46,145 nucleotides of DNA from Oscillatoriales cyanobacterium RM2_1_1 (GCA_012033335.1 JAAURB010000037.1:1-46145); one strand, 5' to 3'. Positions 10,633 through 19,359 are shown, counted from the stretch's first letter. Translations and numbers: made by a program. Notes: generated from the letters alone by a model not told the origin.

Positions 10633-11097
10633 TTACGGAGTGAGATCGCTCTGTAAGTTAGGGCTGGGTAAGTTAGGGCTGGGTAAGTTAGGGGAAGGTA
10701 AATCAGAATCAGGAGCCATGAGGGACAGCCCTTCATCTATTTTAGGGGGGAAGCCAGGTTTGGATCTCAAAAGTTGAGCCAGGGCCTCCGCTTCAGTGGA
10801 GATGCTGTTAAACAACTCCGGGGCCAGGTAACCAGTATCCTTGAGCAAACGCAGCCAGTATTGAGTTTCGACCGCATATTTATGGGCCAGGGAAAGCAGG
10901 GTAGCAGACTCTATTTCTGAGGGGGTAGATTCAGCGCTGGCGACTTCTGCCCCGATGCGCGTCCCACTATTGAGAAGCTTTTGGGAGAGGGTAAACTCTT
11001 TTTTTTCGTTGCCCAAATACTTGTAAAGATAGACAATTTGAAGTGCAAATTGATAGGCTCTTTCCGAAGCCAAACTTTCAGAAACCAAACTTTTCAT
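10633..11097 (-). CDS. Four-helix-bundle protein (23S rRNA intervening-sequence type) with SPNLP repeat tail
   Basis: A 154-aa protein whose first 115 residues match the four-helix-bundle/S23 family (FALQIVYLYKYL, SQKLLNSGTRIGAEVASAES, SLAHKYAVETQYWLRLL). These proteins were first seen inside 23S rRNA intervening sequences; their function is not settled. The C-terminus holds three five-residue units, SPNLP SPNLP SPNLQ, encoded by a 15-bp tandem repeat near 10654-10700. That tail may vary between strains. It lies 3 bp upstream of panB on the same strand. A link to CoA synthesis is not implied by the fold. Confidence 0.75.
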   Translation of the reverse strand: MKSLVSESLASERAYQFALQIVYLYKYLGNEKKEFTLSQKLLNSGTRIGAEVASAESTPSEIESATLLSLAHKYAVETQYWLRLLKDTGYLAPELFNSISTEAEALAQLLRSKPGFPPKIDEGLSLMAPDSDLPSPNLPSPNLPSPNLQSDLTP

Positions 11098-11143
11098 TCC
11101 AACTCAGTTATGCTGACATCTGCTGACTGAACAATTCGCTCAA

Positions 11144-11792
11144 CTAACGCCATCCTAACCAACGCAATACGGGGATAATCAGGTAATGACTTATTCCTAA
11201 GCATAGCCCAATTGAGCAACCTAAAATTCCGCTAAATGCCAAACTCAACCAAAATGTTTCCCAGTCTAGAACAAAGTTCAGCATAGGAAACTGTAATACG
11301 ATCTCTGGAAAACTGTTGTCGAGTCCTAAACCCCAAAAAATCGCAGCCACTCCTAAACTACTGCTGAGAATATAGACAATCTGATGACTGGGCAGTCCCA
11401 AACCCAGCGTCATCAAGGCGGCTGCCATTGCCAAACTCAAATATCTCGACGGATTGAATAGGGCAATGTCTACATAGGTTTCTAGCGGTTGTCCAGCGAT
11501 CGCCGTGATCTGGGCGATCGCGCTGCCCACCCCATACCCCAAGCCCCCAGCAAATCCACGCCCAGCCATAGTGCCGATCTTGATTGAATCCCCCGGCATC
11601 AGTCAGCCCCATTGCCGTGCCAAACCCCGCCAATCCAGAAACCAGGATCCCCGATCCCAGGTAACGGGAGAACTCTAGATCGTTCAAGCTCGATTGAGCC
11701 AACTGTTGAGTCAGCAGTTGATTGAGCACCTGGGCTAGACTTTCATCCAGGGTGGTAAAGTAAACCAGGATCAGTCCCAAGGCAGTCCCCAA
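11144..11792 (-). pseudogene. Displaced C-terminal membrane domain of the upstream kinase (two frames)
   Basis: Two overlapping open stretches (11358-11792 and 11144-11599) continue the kinase in other frames. The first gives GTALGLILVYFTTLDESLAQ and ends usefully at GFGTAMGLTDA; the second gives DSIKIGTMAGRGFAGG and further hydrophobic helices to LRWLGWR. Removing one G from the G7 run (plus-strand C run near 11795-11801) and one from the G5 run near 11590-11594 joins everything into one protein of about 595 aa, a kinase with a multi-helix membrane domain. Either two indel errors or real decay explains it. The two parts make no sense as separate genes. Confidence 0.7.
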
Positions 11793-12933
11793 GACTCCCC
11801 CCCATCCCCGCCAATCCCATTTCCCAGGCCGTTTCTAAGATGGCAGTCAGCAGACTCAGCAGTAATTTACCCAGGAACTCGCTCAGAATTGTCAGTCCCC
11901 AATCCAGTTGAATCAGGATGGTTTTAATCCCGTAGAACGCTAGTTCCCCTGGAGACAAGCCTCGCCAGGGATACTTATGCTGCCGGACAATCTGAAACAG
12001 GGCCGTCTGAATCTCCAGGGTAGTCTGGGGACGGAGGGCATTGTCCGACAACACCATCTGATCCAGCAAGTTGGCAAAGCGAGGCGTTATGGCGGTGCGA
12101 TCGCGCCACTTGAGCCCGGCCAATTCTGGATCTTCGAGTTCCCCTGGAAACACCCCGGTCAAGAGATGAATACAACTTCGACCCAGGGAATAAAAATCCG
12201 TGGCAGGATTAACCCAGGCTCCAACAATTTGTTCGGGGGGACTATAGCCGGGGGAAACCAGACGGGTTGTCCTGGATGTCAGGGTTGAGGCTTGATCTGG
12301 ATTTTTGAGTTGTTTCGCCCCACCAAAATCAATCATCACCAGTTGATTGTGCTGGATCTGGTGGGCATCCACCGGGAAGCTTAAGGGCGATCGCAGCATC
12401 AGGTTTGAGGGCTTCAAATCTCGATGGATAATCTGATGGCGATGGAGTTCCCGCAGAATGTCTAGGGCCTGATTCAGCCAGTTCATCAGCCAGACTTCCG
12501 GGCAGCCCTGGGGATAATAGTCTAGAATTTGCTCCAGGGTAGGGCCATGGATTTTTTCCATCACCAGACAGGGCAGGGGTGAGACCGCAGCATTCCGCTT
12601 CCGGAGAAAGAAATAGCCGTCAGCTTCCACTTTAGGGATTCCAGGATGACGCAGCTTGGCCAGAACAAAGGCTTCCTGACTGAATAACTCTAGGGCTTTA
12701 GCAGAAGGTTCTAGCAATACCTTCAACACTTTTTCGGTCTGGGCCTGCAGATCCCAAACCGTGTAGAGAGCAGAAAACCCCCCCGTTCCAATGGAATAGA
12801 GGGGAATGTAGCGCTGATTGAGTTCTAGGGGAGCCCCACAACCCTGACAAAATTTATTGCCCCAGGGCTGACCAGCCGGTTTGGGGCATTTGGGGTTGAT
12901 ACAGTGAATCGTAGACGAGACAGGCTGATACAC
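11743..12933 (-). CDS. Zinc-ribbon serine/threonine protein kinase (C-terminus frameshifted)
   Basis: A 396-aa frame starting at GTG; an in-frame TAA lies seven codons upstream, so no earlier start exists. A zinc-ribbon-like N-terminus (CINPKCPKP...FCQGCG, residues 11-33) precedes a Hanks-type kinase domain: glycine loop SIGTGGFSALY, Lys71, HRDLKPSN with catalytic Asp172, DFGGAK with Asp202, and the activation/APE region SPGYSPPEQ. The arrangement is common in cyanobacterial STKs. After the kinase domain, hydrophobic segments begin, then the frame breaks in a G7 run and ends in an unrelated tail; the remaining membrane domain is in other frames downstream. It lies 33 bp downstream of the subtilase gene on the same strand. 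Substrates are unknown. Confidence 0.88.
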   Translation of the reverse strand: MYQPVSSTIHCINPKCPKPAGQPWGNKFCQGCGAPLELNQRYIPLYSIGTGGFSALYTVWDLQAQTEKVLKVLLEPSAKALELFSQEAFVLAKLRHPGIPKVEADGYFFLRKRNAAVSPLPCLVMEKIHGPTLEQILDYYPQGCPEVWLMNWLNQALDILRELHRHQIIHRDLKPSNLMLRSPLSFPVDAHQIQHNQLVMIDFGGAKQLKNPDQASTLTSRTTRLVSPGYSPPEQIVGAWVNPATDFYSLGRSCIHLLTGVFPGELEDPELAGLKWRDRTAITPRFANLLDQMVLSDNALRPQTTLEIQTALFQIVRQHKYPWRGLSPGELAFYGIKTILIQLDWGLTILSEFLGKLLLSLLTAILETAWEMGLAGMGGSLGDCLGTDPGLLYHPG

Positions 12934-12966
12934 GATGCTGTTACAGAGCTGTTACAGACCAGATGG

Positions 12967-15069
12967 CTACAGACCGATATTCAAGATCCACTGTTTGAGT
13001 TGACCCGTATGATAGGCAGCTTGATCGGTGACATTGAGTTTCCAGGTTCCTTTTGGAGAAAGATTCAGGAATTGGTGCAAGAGCGGCGTACTTTGCAGGG
13101 TGTAAGTCTGCTTCAACTGTGTTTGACGGCCCAGGGTGCGATCTTGCAGGAGTATTCTCTGCCCCTGGGGCTCAATCAAACTGACTTCAATATCCCCTAA
13201 ATACTGATGCTCAATCTCAACTGTAATCTGAATATCCTGAATTGTGCTGGTTTCAGCAATTGTAACTGAACTGCTGACCCCCTTGGAATCGTTGTCTGGA
13301 ATACTCAAGGGCTGACGATTGGCCTGCTCGACCCGACGAGTCACCTGTTGCGGGCTGGACAACTCGCTCTGAGCTAGCTTGACAGCTTCATAGGCATTGA
13401 CTTTGCCATAGCCAAACCATTGAGAATGCCCTTTACTATCGTAGGTTCCGAGTTGCAGTCCCAGTTGGGGATCAGGAGCAGAATCAACAATTTTATCGGC
13501 GGTCTGCTGTAAAATCCGACGAACTTCTTTGGCAGTCAGGTCAGGATTGACCGAGAGTACTAGGGCCGCTACCCCTGCCACAACTGGTGTAGCGCTGGAG
13601 GTTCCGCCAAAATAGGGAGTGAAGTCTCCCTGGTCGTACCCCGCTGCCCCCACCCGATCCGCTGTAAAGACCCCTAAACCACTCAAGGGTTGCTGAATCT
13701 GAGGCGGCGTACTGATGTAGCCTGTTTCGGGAAACCACATTCCTGGAGGGGCATTATTGCTAGGCCCACAGACCGAAATCTCCGCCCCCCAATTGCTGTA
13801 GGCAGCTTTCTTACTCAGGCTGGTGGAGGCTGAAATGGCCATTACATCTGGATGAGCGGCGAACCCTGCCAACCAGCGCACCTGTCCTTTCACTATATTG
13901 TTCGGCCACCCCTGTTCATTTAAGGTGCTATTTACGGGGCGATTGGCGTTGCCAGCGGCGAATAAAATTACGCAGCCCCTGCCGTTGCGTCCTTTTGTAG
14001 CGGCCCGGGCAACGGCTGCCTGCTGGCGAACGGAAAGGGGAAAGGAGACGGCACTCGCTCCCCAACTGCAGGAAATCACTGAGGCCCCTTGTTGCCAGGC
14101 CCAGTCAAAGATTTTTTCAACGGATTCATCATCCAGGTAGCCTGTTGTTCGGATTGGCATCAGGGCACAGCCAGGGGCAACCCCAACAATTCCCGTGCCA
14201 TTCTCCTCAGCTACAGCGACTCCAGCACAGGAGGTGCCATGGTTGTCAGAGGCGGCTTCTGGCAGAGGCAAGCGATCCTGACCTTTTAGATCGAGGGGTG
14301 CAACAATTTTCCCGATGCCTTGAAAGTCAGGATGGTTGAGATCCACCGAATCATCTGTGATCGCCACGACGATAGCCCGAACGCCCTTCGTAATCTCCCA
14401 GGCTGGCTCCGCAAAAATATGGGAATTAGCGGCCAGTTGAGTACCCCCGCCATTATGGTAGAGATACCACTGCTTCGGATACATCGTATCTTTGGGCCGA
14501 TAATATTTCTGCATACGAACCGTAATATTAGGCTCTGCCAGAACAACCTCCGGACGCTGTGCCAGACGATTAGAAATTTTGATTGGGTTCTCCTTGGCCT
14601 GTTCAGTCACCTGATAGATGAAAGTGTTAGGGACACCATCGAGGGGCTTAAGGAGTTTCAAGCCTTGGGCTACGGTCAGAGACTGTCGAGTGGTTTCGTT
14701 TACGGCAGGCCTGAATTGAACGGTAATCTGGTCTGTCAAGTAGAATTGAGATCCGCCATTGCCTTCCAGGCGATAAACATGACTGGCATAGGTAACGGCT
14801 TTTGACTCTCGAGCCTGGGACATGGCCTTATCCAGTTGATGGGGGGCAACTTCCACAGCTTCTAATCCTGGTTTGATGGTTTCGATGTGGTTGATGGGAA
14901 GTTGAGCTTGGGGCAAGGTTTCAAGGGGCCGAGAGAACTGCACTGTAAATTGATCGGGAACTTTTTGAATCGCCAGAGCTTGGCCACCCCGCTGTAATAC
15001 TGAGCCGATCTGATCCTCTGAAAGCCTGGTTGCTGGGTTGTTTTGGTCAGGAGTACCAGATGATGTCAT
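12967..15069 (-). CDS. Subtilisin-like serine protease (S8) with C-terminal P-domain
   Basis: A 700-aa protein. Residues 1-190 form a prodomain-like region. The S8 domain follows with catalytic Asp239 (TDDSVDLNHPDF), His277 (DNHGTSCAGV), oxyanion Asn374 (AAGNA) and Ser491 (GGTSSATPVVAG). The last 110 residues form a proprotein-convertase P-domain (IQDIQITVEIEHQYLGDIEV, GTWKLNVTDQA). This kexin-like layout usually belongs to processing or secreted proteases. No classical signal peptide is seen (N-terminus MTSSGTPDQNNPATR), so the export route is uncertain. Homologues of this form occur in cyanobacteria, some calcium-dependent. The kinase gene follows 33 bp downstream, so co-transcription is possible. 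Confidence 0.92.
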   Translation of the reverse strand: MTSSGTPDQNNPATRLSEDQIGSVLQRGGQALAIQKVPDQFTVQFSRPLETLPQAQLPINHIETIKPGLEAVEVAPHQLDKAMSQARESKAVTYASHVYRLEGNGGSQFYLTDQITVQFRPAVNETTRQSLTVAQGLKLLKPLDGVPNTFIYQVTEQAKENPIKISNRLAQRPEVVLAEPNITVRMQKYYRPKDTMYPKQWYLYHNGGGTQLAANSHIFAEPAWEITKGVRAIVVAITDDSVDLNHPDFQGIGKIVAPLDLKGQDRLPLPEAASDNHGTSCAGVAVAEENGTGIVGVAPGCALMPIRTTGYLDDESVEKIFDWAWQQGASVISCSWGASAVSFPLSVRQQAAVARAATKGRNGRGCVILFAAGNANRPVNSTLNEQGWPNNIVKGQVRWLAGFAAHPDVMAISASTSLSKKAAYSNWGAEISVCGPSNNAPPGMWFPETGYISTPPQIQQPLSGLGVFTADRVGAAGYDQGDFTPYFGGTSSATPVVAGVAALVLSVNPDLTAKEVRRILQQTADKIVDSAPDPQLGLQLGTYDSKGHSQWFGYGKVNAYEAVKLAQSELSSPQQVTRRVEQANRQPLSIPDNDSKGVSSSVTIAETSTIQDIQITVEIEHQYLGDIEVSLIEPQGQRILLQDRTLGRQTQLKQTYTLQSTPLLHQFLNLSPKGTWKLNVTDQAAYHTGQLKQWILNIGL

Positions 15070-15320
15070 AAAGCAGTCCTCAATCTACCGTTTGGTTGAA
15101 GCTTTGGTTTGAACGCTTGAGTAGGGGCCATGGGATATCTGTTGCGACAGGATTTCCAACCCCTAAAACTATAACCCGTGGGTGTTCCTAACGCTAATCT
15201 GGGTTGAGGGATATTTCCCCAAGGGCTAGATCCCCTATGAGAAATCTGATTCAGTTTTGAAGGGAATTGGCGGATCAGCTCAAAATTATAATAATCTTAA
15301 TAAATAATTTTTAATCAAAA

Positions 15321-15346
15321 ATTGCAAAGTGGAATTGCAAAGTGGA
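15321..15346 (+). repeat. 13-bp perfect tandem repeat (2 units)
   Basis: ATTGCAAAGTGGA occurs twice in tandem, directly before the terminator stem at 15346. Confidence 0.85.
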
Positions 15347-15368
15347 ACAGCCGTCTCGGCTGTTTTTT
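15346..15368 (+). terminator. Orphan intrinsic terminator
   Basis: A perfect 8-bp stem, AACAGCCG (15346-15353) with CGGCTGTT (15357-15364), has a TCT loop and a run of six T ending at 15368. It points rightward, yet no plus-strand gene lies upstream of it; the protease upstream is on the minus strand. It may end a small RNA. Confidence 0.8.
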
Positions 15369-15386
15369 AGCAGGTCAGATGGTTAG

Positions 15387-15477
15387 GTAGGTGGTTGTAA
15401 TTCATTGTTAAGATGTTAAATAGAAAGGGGTCTGGGGCTTCGCCCCATCAATCTTTTAATTAATTGCGTCAAACTAC
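15387..15477 (-). repeat. Repeat family 2, copy 2
   Basis: Read on the minus strand it starts GTAGTTTGACGCAAT and ends AATGAATTACAACCACCTAC, matching 2678-2764. The central hairpin is TGGGGC TTC GCCCCA (15433-15447), different in sequence from copy 1 but again self-complementary. Confidence 0.7.
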
Positions 15478-15665
15478 TTAGTTGATTCATACTAACCTTA
15501 AGATCATCCAGAAGATTGTCCAACCTGATGGGGCGACCTGGATATTATTGCAGTTGGATAGAGGCAGCAAGATTGAGATCAATTCCGAAGCGCTATAATC
15601 TGGACGTACAAATGATAAGATTTACGCAATTCAATTTCATCGCGCGATCGCCCCAAACCAAAACT

Positions 15666-16325
15666 ATGAACTCCTCTTCACCGGTTCTTCGCCTGTTATC
15701 AAGTCTGTTGATGATTGTAGGGAGTAGCTTGCCAATGGTAGCTTATGCTCAGGAGAGCCCACAACCGGCTGAGTTCCCGACCCTTGACGAGGTTGAGCCA
15801 TCCACGATTGAGCCCTCAAATTCGGACGGGATACCCCAGGAAGGGGTTCAGCCCGTACTCCCTGGGGAGCTACGCCCTTTAGGATTGGACAGTAGCTTTC
15901 TGAGTATTCAGGGGGGGAATCGCTTGATTGAAGAAGCCAGTGAAGCCGTCACCCGAGAGAACTACACTGAGGCAGCGGACAAATTGCAGGAAGCCCGACA
16001 AGTCTTCAATCAGCTCTCCAATTTTTATCAGCAACTCGCCACCAGTTTTGCTGGGGTTGATAATCGAATTGCGGATCAGCATCGGGATCGAGCCCGGGAA
16101 ACGGCTCAAATGCGGGATAAGGCGACCTATCAATTGGCCCTGGTACATCGGGCCCAGAGTAAGCCGGAGCTGGCTGTTCCCCTGTTAGTTCAGGTGATTC
16201 GTTCTCAAGCGCCTACCCGGGATTTGGGTCAAAAGGCTTATCAGCAGCTTTTGGAGCTAGGGTTTGTTACGGATCCCTTCCCCCGCAATACCCCTGATGA
16301 ACAGTCAAATTCTGCTACCCCCTAA
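15666..16325 (+). CDS. Predicted secreted helical protein, conserved-type, unknown function
   Basis: The start at ATG 15666 gives 219 aa with a clear signal peptide: hydrophobic core RLLSSLLMIVGSSLPMV and a cleavage site near AYA-QES. An acidic, proline-rich linker follows (residues about 30-80). A helical region then resembles degenerate TPR-like pairs (LIEEASEAVTRENYTEAADKL, YQLALVHRAQSKPELAVPLL). It is likely periplasmic or thylakoid-lumenal. I do not recognise a named family. BolA and glutaredoxin genes lie downstream on the same strand, 81 bp away, but a functional link is not shown. Confidence 0.7.
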   Translation: MNSSSPVLRLLSSLLMIVGSSLPMVAYAQESPQPAEFPTLDEVEPSTIEPSNSDGIPQEGVQPVLPGELRPLGLDSSFLSIQGGNRLIEEASEAVTRENYTEAADKLQEARQVFNQLSNFYQQLATSFAGVDNRIADQHRDRARETAQMRDKATYQLALVHRAQSKPELAVPLLVQVIRSQAPTRDLGQKAYQQLLELGFVTDPFPRNTPDEQSNSATP

Positions 16326-16406
16326 TTCACAATGAATTGCCTTGAACAGATTTCCTAGAGAAAATTCATCTAAAATAGTTTAATCCTTTAGTTTTATCAG
16401 AAACAG

Positions 16407-16664
16407 ATGGTTGCGATCGCACAGGTTGAAACAATGATCAAGTCTGAGCTACCAGATGCTTATGTTCAGGTGGAGGATTTGAGTGGCGGAGACCATCTCC
16501 AGGCCATTGTTGTCTCAGCTCAGTTTGAGGGCAAAACCCTGATTAAGCAGCATCAAATGGTTTATAAAGCCGTTCAATCTAAGATGGCAACCGAAGAGAT
16601 TCATGCCCTGGCGTTGAAGACCTTCACCCCCTCTGAATGGGAAAAAGCGAAGTCAGTAGAATAG
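16407..16664 (+). CDS. BolA family protein
   Basis: An 85-aa protein of BolA size and fold, with VQVEDLSGGDHLQAIVVSAQFEG, the loop carrying conserved His, and LIKQHQMVYKAV (the helix with the invariant His). BolA proteins bind monothiol CGFS glutaredoxins through a shared [2Fe-2S] cluster and act in iron-sulfur trafficking or redox sensing. The next gene, 121 bp downstream on the same strand, is exactly such a glutaredoxin. Confidence 0.93.
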   Translation: MVAIAQVETMIKSELPDAYVQVEDLSGGDHLQAIVVSAQFEGKTLIKQHQMVYKAVQSKMATEEIHALALKTFTPSEWEKAKSVE

Positions 16665-16785
16665 ACCTGGTATTAGACCAGATTGCAAAGCTGAGATTGC
16701 AGGGCAAAACTCCGTTCTCACTTGACCCATGCTTGACTCATCGTTGTCCCCTAACTAGTCGTTACAAAAAATTCAGGAGAGAAAT

Positions 16786-17109
16786 ATGCTTCCAGATACC
16801 AAGCAAAAAATGGATGAATTGGTTAACCAGAGCAAGGTATTCGTCTTTATGAAAGGCAATAAGCTCATGCCAATGTGTGGTTTTTCCAACAATGTAGTGC
16901 AGATTTTGAATAGCCTGGGTGTTCCTTATGAAACCTTTGATGTCCTTGAAGATGAAGGGGTTCGTCAGGCCGTCAAGGAGTACTCCAACTGGCCTACAAT
17001 TCCTCAAGTTTATGTCAATGGAGAATTTATTGGTGGATCAGATGTACTGATTGAGCTTTATCAGAAGGGTGAATTGCAGCAAATCTTGGAAGTTGCTCTG
17101 GCTTCTTGA
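16786..17109 (+). CDS. grxD: Monothiol glutaredoxin (Grx4/GrxD type)
   Basis: A 107-aa protein with the CGFS active site (Cys31) and family features FMKGNKLMPMCGFS, WPTIPQVYVNGEFIGG and SDVLIELYQKGEL. Members carry a [2Fe-2S] cluster on a homodimer or with BolA and deliver it to apoproteins. The ATG is preceded by an AGGAGAG ribosome site about 6 bp upstream. It follows bolA, and a strong hairpin lies about 70 bp downstream. Confidence 0.96.
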   Translation: MLPDTKQKMDELVNQSKVFVFMKGNKLMPMCGFSNNVVQILNSLGVPYETFDVLEDEGVRQAVKEYSNWPTIPQVYVNGEFIGGSDVLIELYQKGELQQILEVALAS

Positions 17110-17178
17110 AAATGCAATCATCCCTGAATCTAAAGAGTTTGAATTAGTGATGAAGGATGGCTAAATAGTCAAAACCGA

Positions 17179-17206
17179 AAACCAGGTTCAGTGATGAGCC
17201 TGGTTT
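17179..17206 (+). terminator. Terminator-like hairpin after grxD
   Basis: AAACCAGGTTCA (17179-17190) pairs with TGAGCCTGGTTT (17195-17206) with one T-G wobble and a GTGA tetraloop. The T tract after it is weak (TTTATTTC). It closes the bolA-grxD unit. Confidence 0.75.
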
Positions 17207-17321
17207 ATTTCTGGGAAGCACGATACGCAACTCTTCAGGGTTGCAGGGTTTGCCATATATCTTGAGCATAAAAAGGGCTTGCTCAGAATAAAACCTGGCA
17301 AACCCAAATATAAGATCAGAA

Positions 17322-18500
17322 TCAGGATTCTACAACGACCTCAAGCTCCTCTTCAGGCAACGCTTCGGAGGTTGTTTCTGTGTCAGCCGCAACTTCATCT
17401 GCTTCATCTGCTTCTTCTACTTCCTCAGGAGCTTCGGAAGTTGTTTCTACGTCATCAGCTAAAACTGCTTCTGCTTCTGCTTCTTCAGGTTCAGAGGGGA
17501 TTTCTACCTCACCTACAACTGGGACTTCGACCTCCTCGGTTGCAGAAGGAATTTCAATATCCTCTAAGGCTTCTTCTTTCTCAGGTTGAAGTTGAATTCC
17601 CTGCTGTTCAGCTAACATTTTCTCTCGGAACTTAGTAGCCATTTCTTCAGCTTTCTCATAGACCAGATCAGGATTCTTCACCATTGCTCCTGGCTCCGGC
17701 TCTAACTGCTTCGTAGACAGTGAAATTCGACCCCGATCTGCATCCAGATCAATAATCATTACTTTAACTTCGTCATTGACATTAAAGACGCTATGGGGAG
17801 TATCAATATGGTCGTGAGAAATTTCGGAAATGTGCAACAAGCCACTCACCCCACCAATATCAATAAACGCACCGTAGGGCTTGATCCCTCGTACCGTTCC
17901 GATGACAACTTCACCCACTTCGAGACGATTCATCTTGCGCTCGACCAAGGCACGGCGGTGGCTCATGACCAAGCGATTTCTTTCCTCATCGACCTCCAGA
18001 AACTTGAGTGGCAGCTCTTCTGCAACTAAGTCTTCCTTGGGTTTGCGAGTGCTAATGTGAGAACCTGGAATGAAACCCCGCAGTCCTTCAATCCGAACCA
18101 GGGCTCCCCCCCGGTTGGTCGCAAACACCTGAGAACGGACTGTCGCATCCTCAGCTTGAAGTTGACGTACCCGCTCCCAAGCCCGCATATATTCAATTCG
18201 GCGAATGGAAAGGGTGAGCTGGCCATCTTCATTTTCGTCCGTCAGGATGAAGAATTCTCGAGTTTCATTGGACTGCAACACCTCTTCAGGACTCTCCACC
18301 CGGTTGATAGACATTTCCTGGAGAGGAATATAAGCCGCAGTTTTAGCACCAATATCAATTAAAGCGCCTCTGGGCTCTATGCTAAAAACAGTCCCAGGGA
18401 CAACATCTCCAGGACTAAAGTGATAGTCATATTTATCAAGTAAGGCGGCAAAATCTTCGTGGGTAAAGCCCACGTCTTTAGGCTTGGTCTGATCGAGCAT
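17322..18500 (-). CDS. rpsA: 30S ribosomal protein S1 with long acidic tail
   Basis: A 392-aa cyanobacterial-type S1 with three S1/OB domains rather than six. The domains lie at about residues 30-100 (GDVVPGTVFSIEPRGALIDIG), 117-182 (a degenerate middle domain, VRSQVFATNRGGALVRIEG) and 196-265 (GEVVIGTVRGIKPYGAFIDIG). S1 helps the 30S subunit capture mRNA. From about residue 315 the chain becomes a low-complexity Glu/Ala/Val tail (EEVEEADEADEVAA) of about 75 residues, likely disordered. An upstream TAAGGAG lies more than 20 bp from the ATG, with a weaker AGGA nearer. nrdR and psbT follow the same strand upstream. Confidence 0.95.
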   Translation of the reverse strand: MLDQTKPKDVGFTHEDFAALLDKYDYHFSPGDVVPGTVFSIEPRGALIDIGAKTAAYIPLQEMSINRVESPEEVLQSNETREFFILTDENEDGQLTLSIRRIEYMRAWERVRQLQAEDATVRSQVFATNRGGALVRIEGLRGFIPGSHISTRKPKEDLVAEELPLKFLEVDEERNRLVMSHRRALVERKMNRLEVGEVVIGTVRGIKPYGAFIDIGGVSGLLHISEISHDHIDTPHSVFNVNDEVKVMIIDLDADRGRISLSTKQLEPEPGAMVKNPDLVYEKAEEMATKFREKMLAEQQGIQLQPEKEEALEDIEIPSATEEVEVPVVGEVEIPSEPEEAEAEAVLADDVETTSEAPEEVEEADEADEVAADTETTSEALPEEELEVVVES

Positions 18501-18762
18501 GCGATTTATTTCCTAAGTTACTTCTCCTTAAGTTTCGTTTACGCTGTCAAAAAGGTTTACCTGTAGATGCGTAAAGTATGACAGATCTACAAGAACCTCA
18601 AAAGACTATAAAACTAATATCAAGAACAGGAGTATCAGAATCTAATATTAACATATCTTCCTTTTAAGATGGAAAATTCAATTTTTCTATCAAGAAATCT
18701 ACTGACAGTTGCTCTTCTAATCCCCCTGAATTACCAGATTTTGACTCAGAAGCAACCATCCC

Positions 18763-19359
18763 TTAGGCCCTTGATGAGCTTTTTTGCGGGTACTGAGAAT
18801 TTGAATCTGGGGCATGGTTTGACACCTCTGGGGATGCAGGAACGATCTGGGGGGTTGCCATCTCCTCTGATGGGTATCCTCCATTTTCTCCCTGGTTCAG
18901 GTGAGTTTGGGAATTCTTCAGTTGAGCTAGAGCATCAACAAAATCTCGAATTCCAGTAAACTGACGATAAACTGAAGCAAACCGCACATAGGCGACTTCA
19001 TTGACCGCCTTTAACTGAGCTAACACCAGTTCTCCAATTTCTTGACTAGAAATGTCTCGATTGGAACGCTGCTGCAACTCTACTTCAATTTCATCCACAA
19101 TTTGATCTAAAGCAGTCGAGGCAATCCCTGACTTTTCACAGGCCCGAACCAACCCTCGCAGCAATTTGGAGCGATCAAACGACTCTCGCTTGCCGTCTCG
19201 CTTAATCACTGTAATGGGTACAAACTCAACCCGCTCATAGGTCGTAAAGCGATGCTGACAACTCAAACATTCCCGCCGCCGCCGAATACTGCGGTTGGAT
19301 TCAGCGGCGCGAGATTCTAAGACTCGACTGTTATTGTGCTGGCAAACTGGACATTGCAT
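18763..19359 (-). CDS. nrdR: Transcriptional repressor NrdR with C-terminal extension
   Basis: NrdR is an ATP/dATP-sensing repressor of ribonucleotide reductase genes. The 198-aa protein has the N-terminal zinc ribbon (CPVC at 3-6, [15 protein letters not shown]) and an ATP-cone domain ([32 protein letters not shown]). The normal protein ends near residue 150; this one continues with about 45 Ser/Pro/Gln-rich residues ([19 protein letters not shown]), unlikely to be structured. It lies 124 bp downstream of psbT on the same strand and 262 bp from rpsA. Confidence 0.95.
   Translation of the reverse strand: MQCPVCQHNNSRVLESRAAESNRSIRRRRECLSCQHRFTTYERVEFVPITVIKRDGKRESFDRSKLLRGLVRACEKSGIASTALDQIVDEIEVELQQRSNRDISSQEIGELVLAQLKAVNEVAYVRFASVYRQFTGIRDFVDALAQLKNSQTHLNQGENGGYPSEEMATPQIVPASPEVSNHAPDSNSQYPQKSSSRA

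Larger units (their letters stand above)
15070..15665. other. Gene-poor intergenic region with repeats, candidate sRNA and repeat copy
   Basis: Between the divergent protease and secreted-protein genes there is no convincing gene. The region holds an AT-rich stretch around 15286-15320, a 13-bp perfect tandem repeat, a strong plus-strand terminator with no gene upstream of it, and a copy of repeat family 2. An open frame extends the 15666 gene upstream to 15516, but it lacks protein-like composition and the signal peptide fits the 15666 start. Confidence 0.6.

Noticed and set aside
10654-10702. 15-bp repeats near panB as a regulatory array
   Set aside because: They lie inside the coding sequence and translate in frame to SPNLP units, which explains the period of 15.
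15516-15665. N-terminal extension of the secreted 219-aa protein to ATG 15516
   Set aside because: The 50 extra residues lack coding character and would bury a clear signal peptide that starts at ATG 15666.
17279-17635. Leucine/Gln-rich plus-strand frame opposite the rpsA end
   Set aside because: A mirror of the repetitive acidic tail of S1; no independent coding signal.
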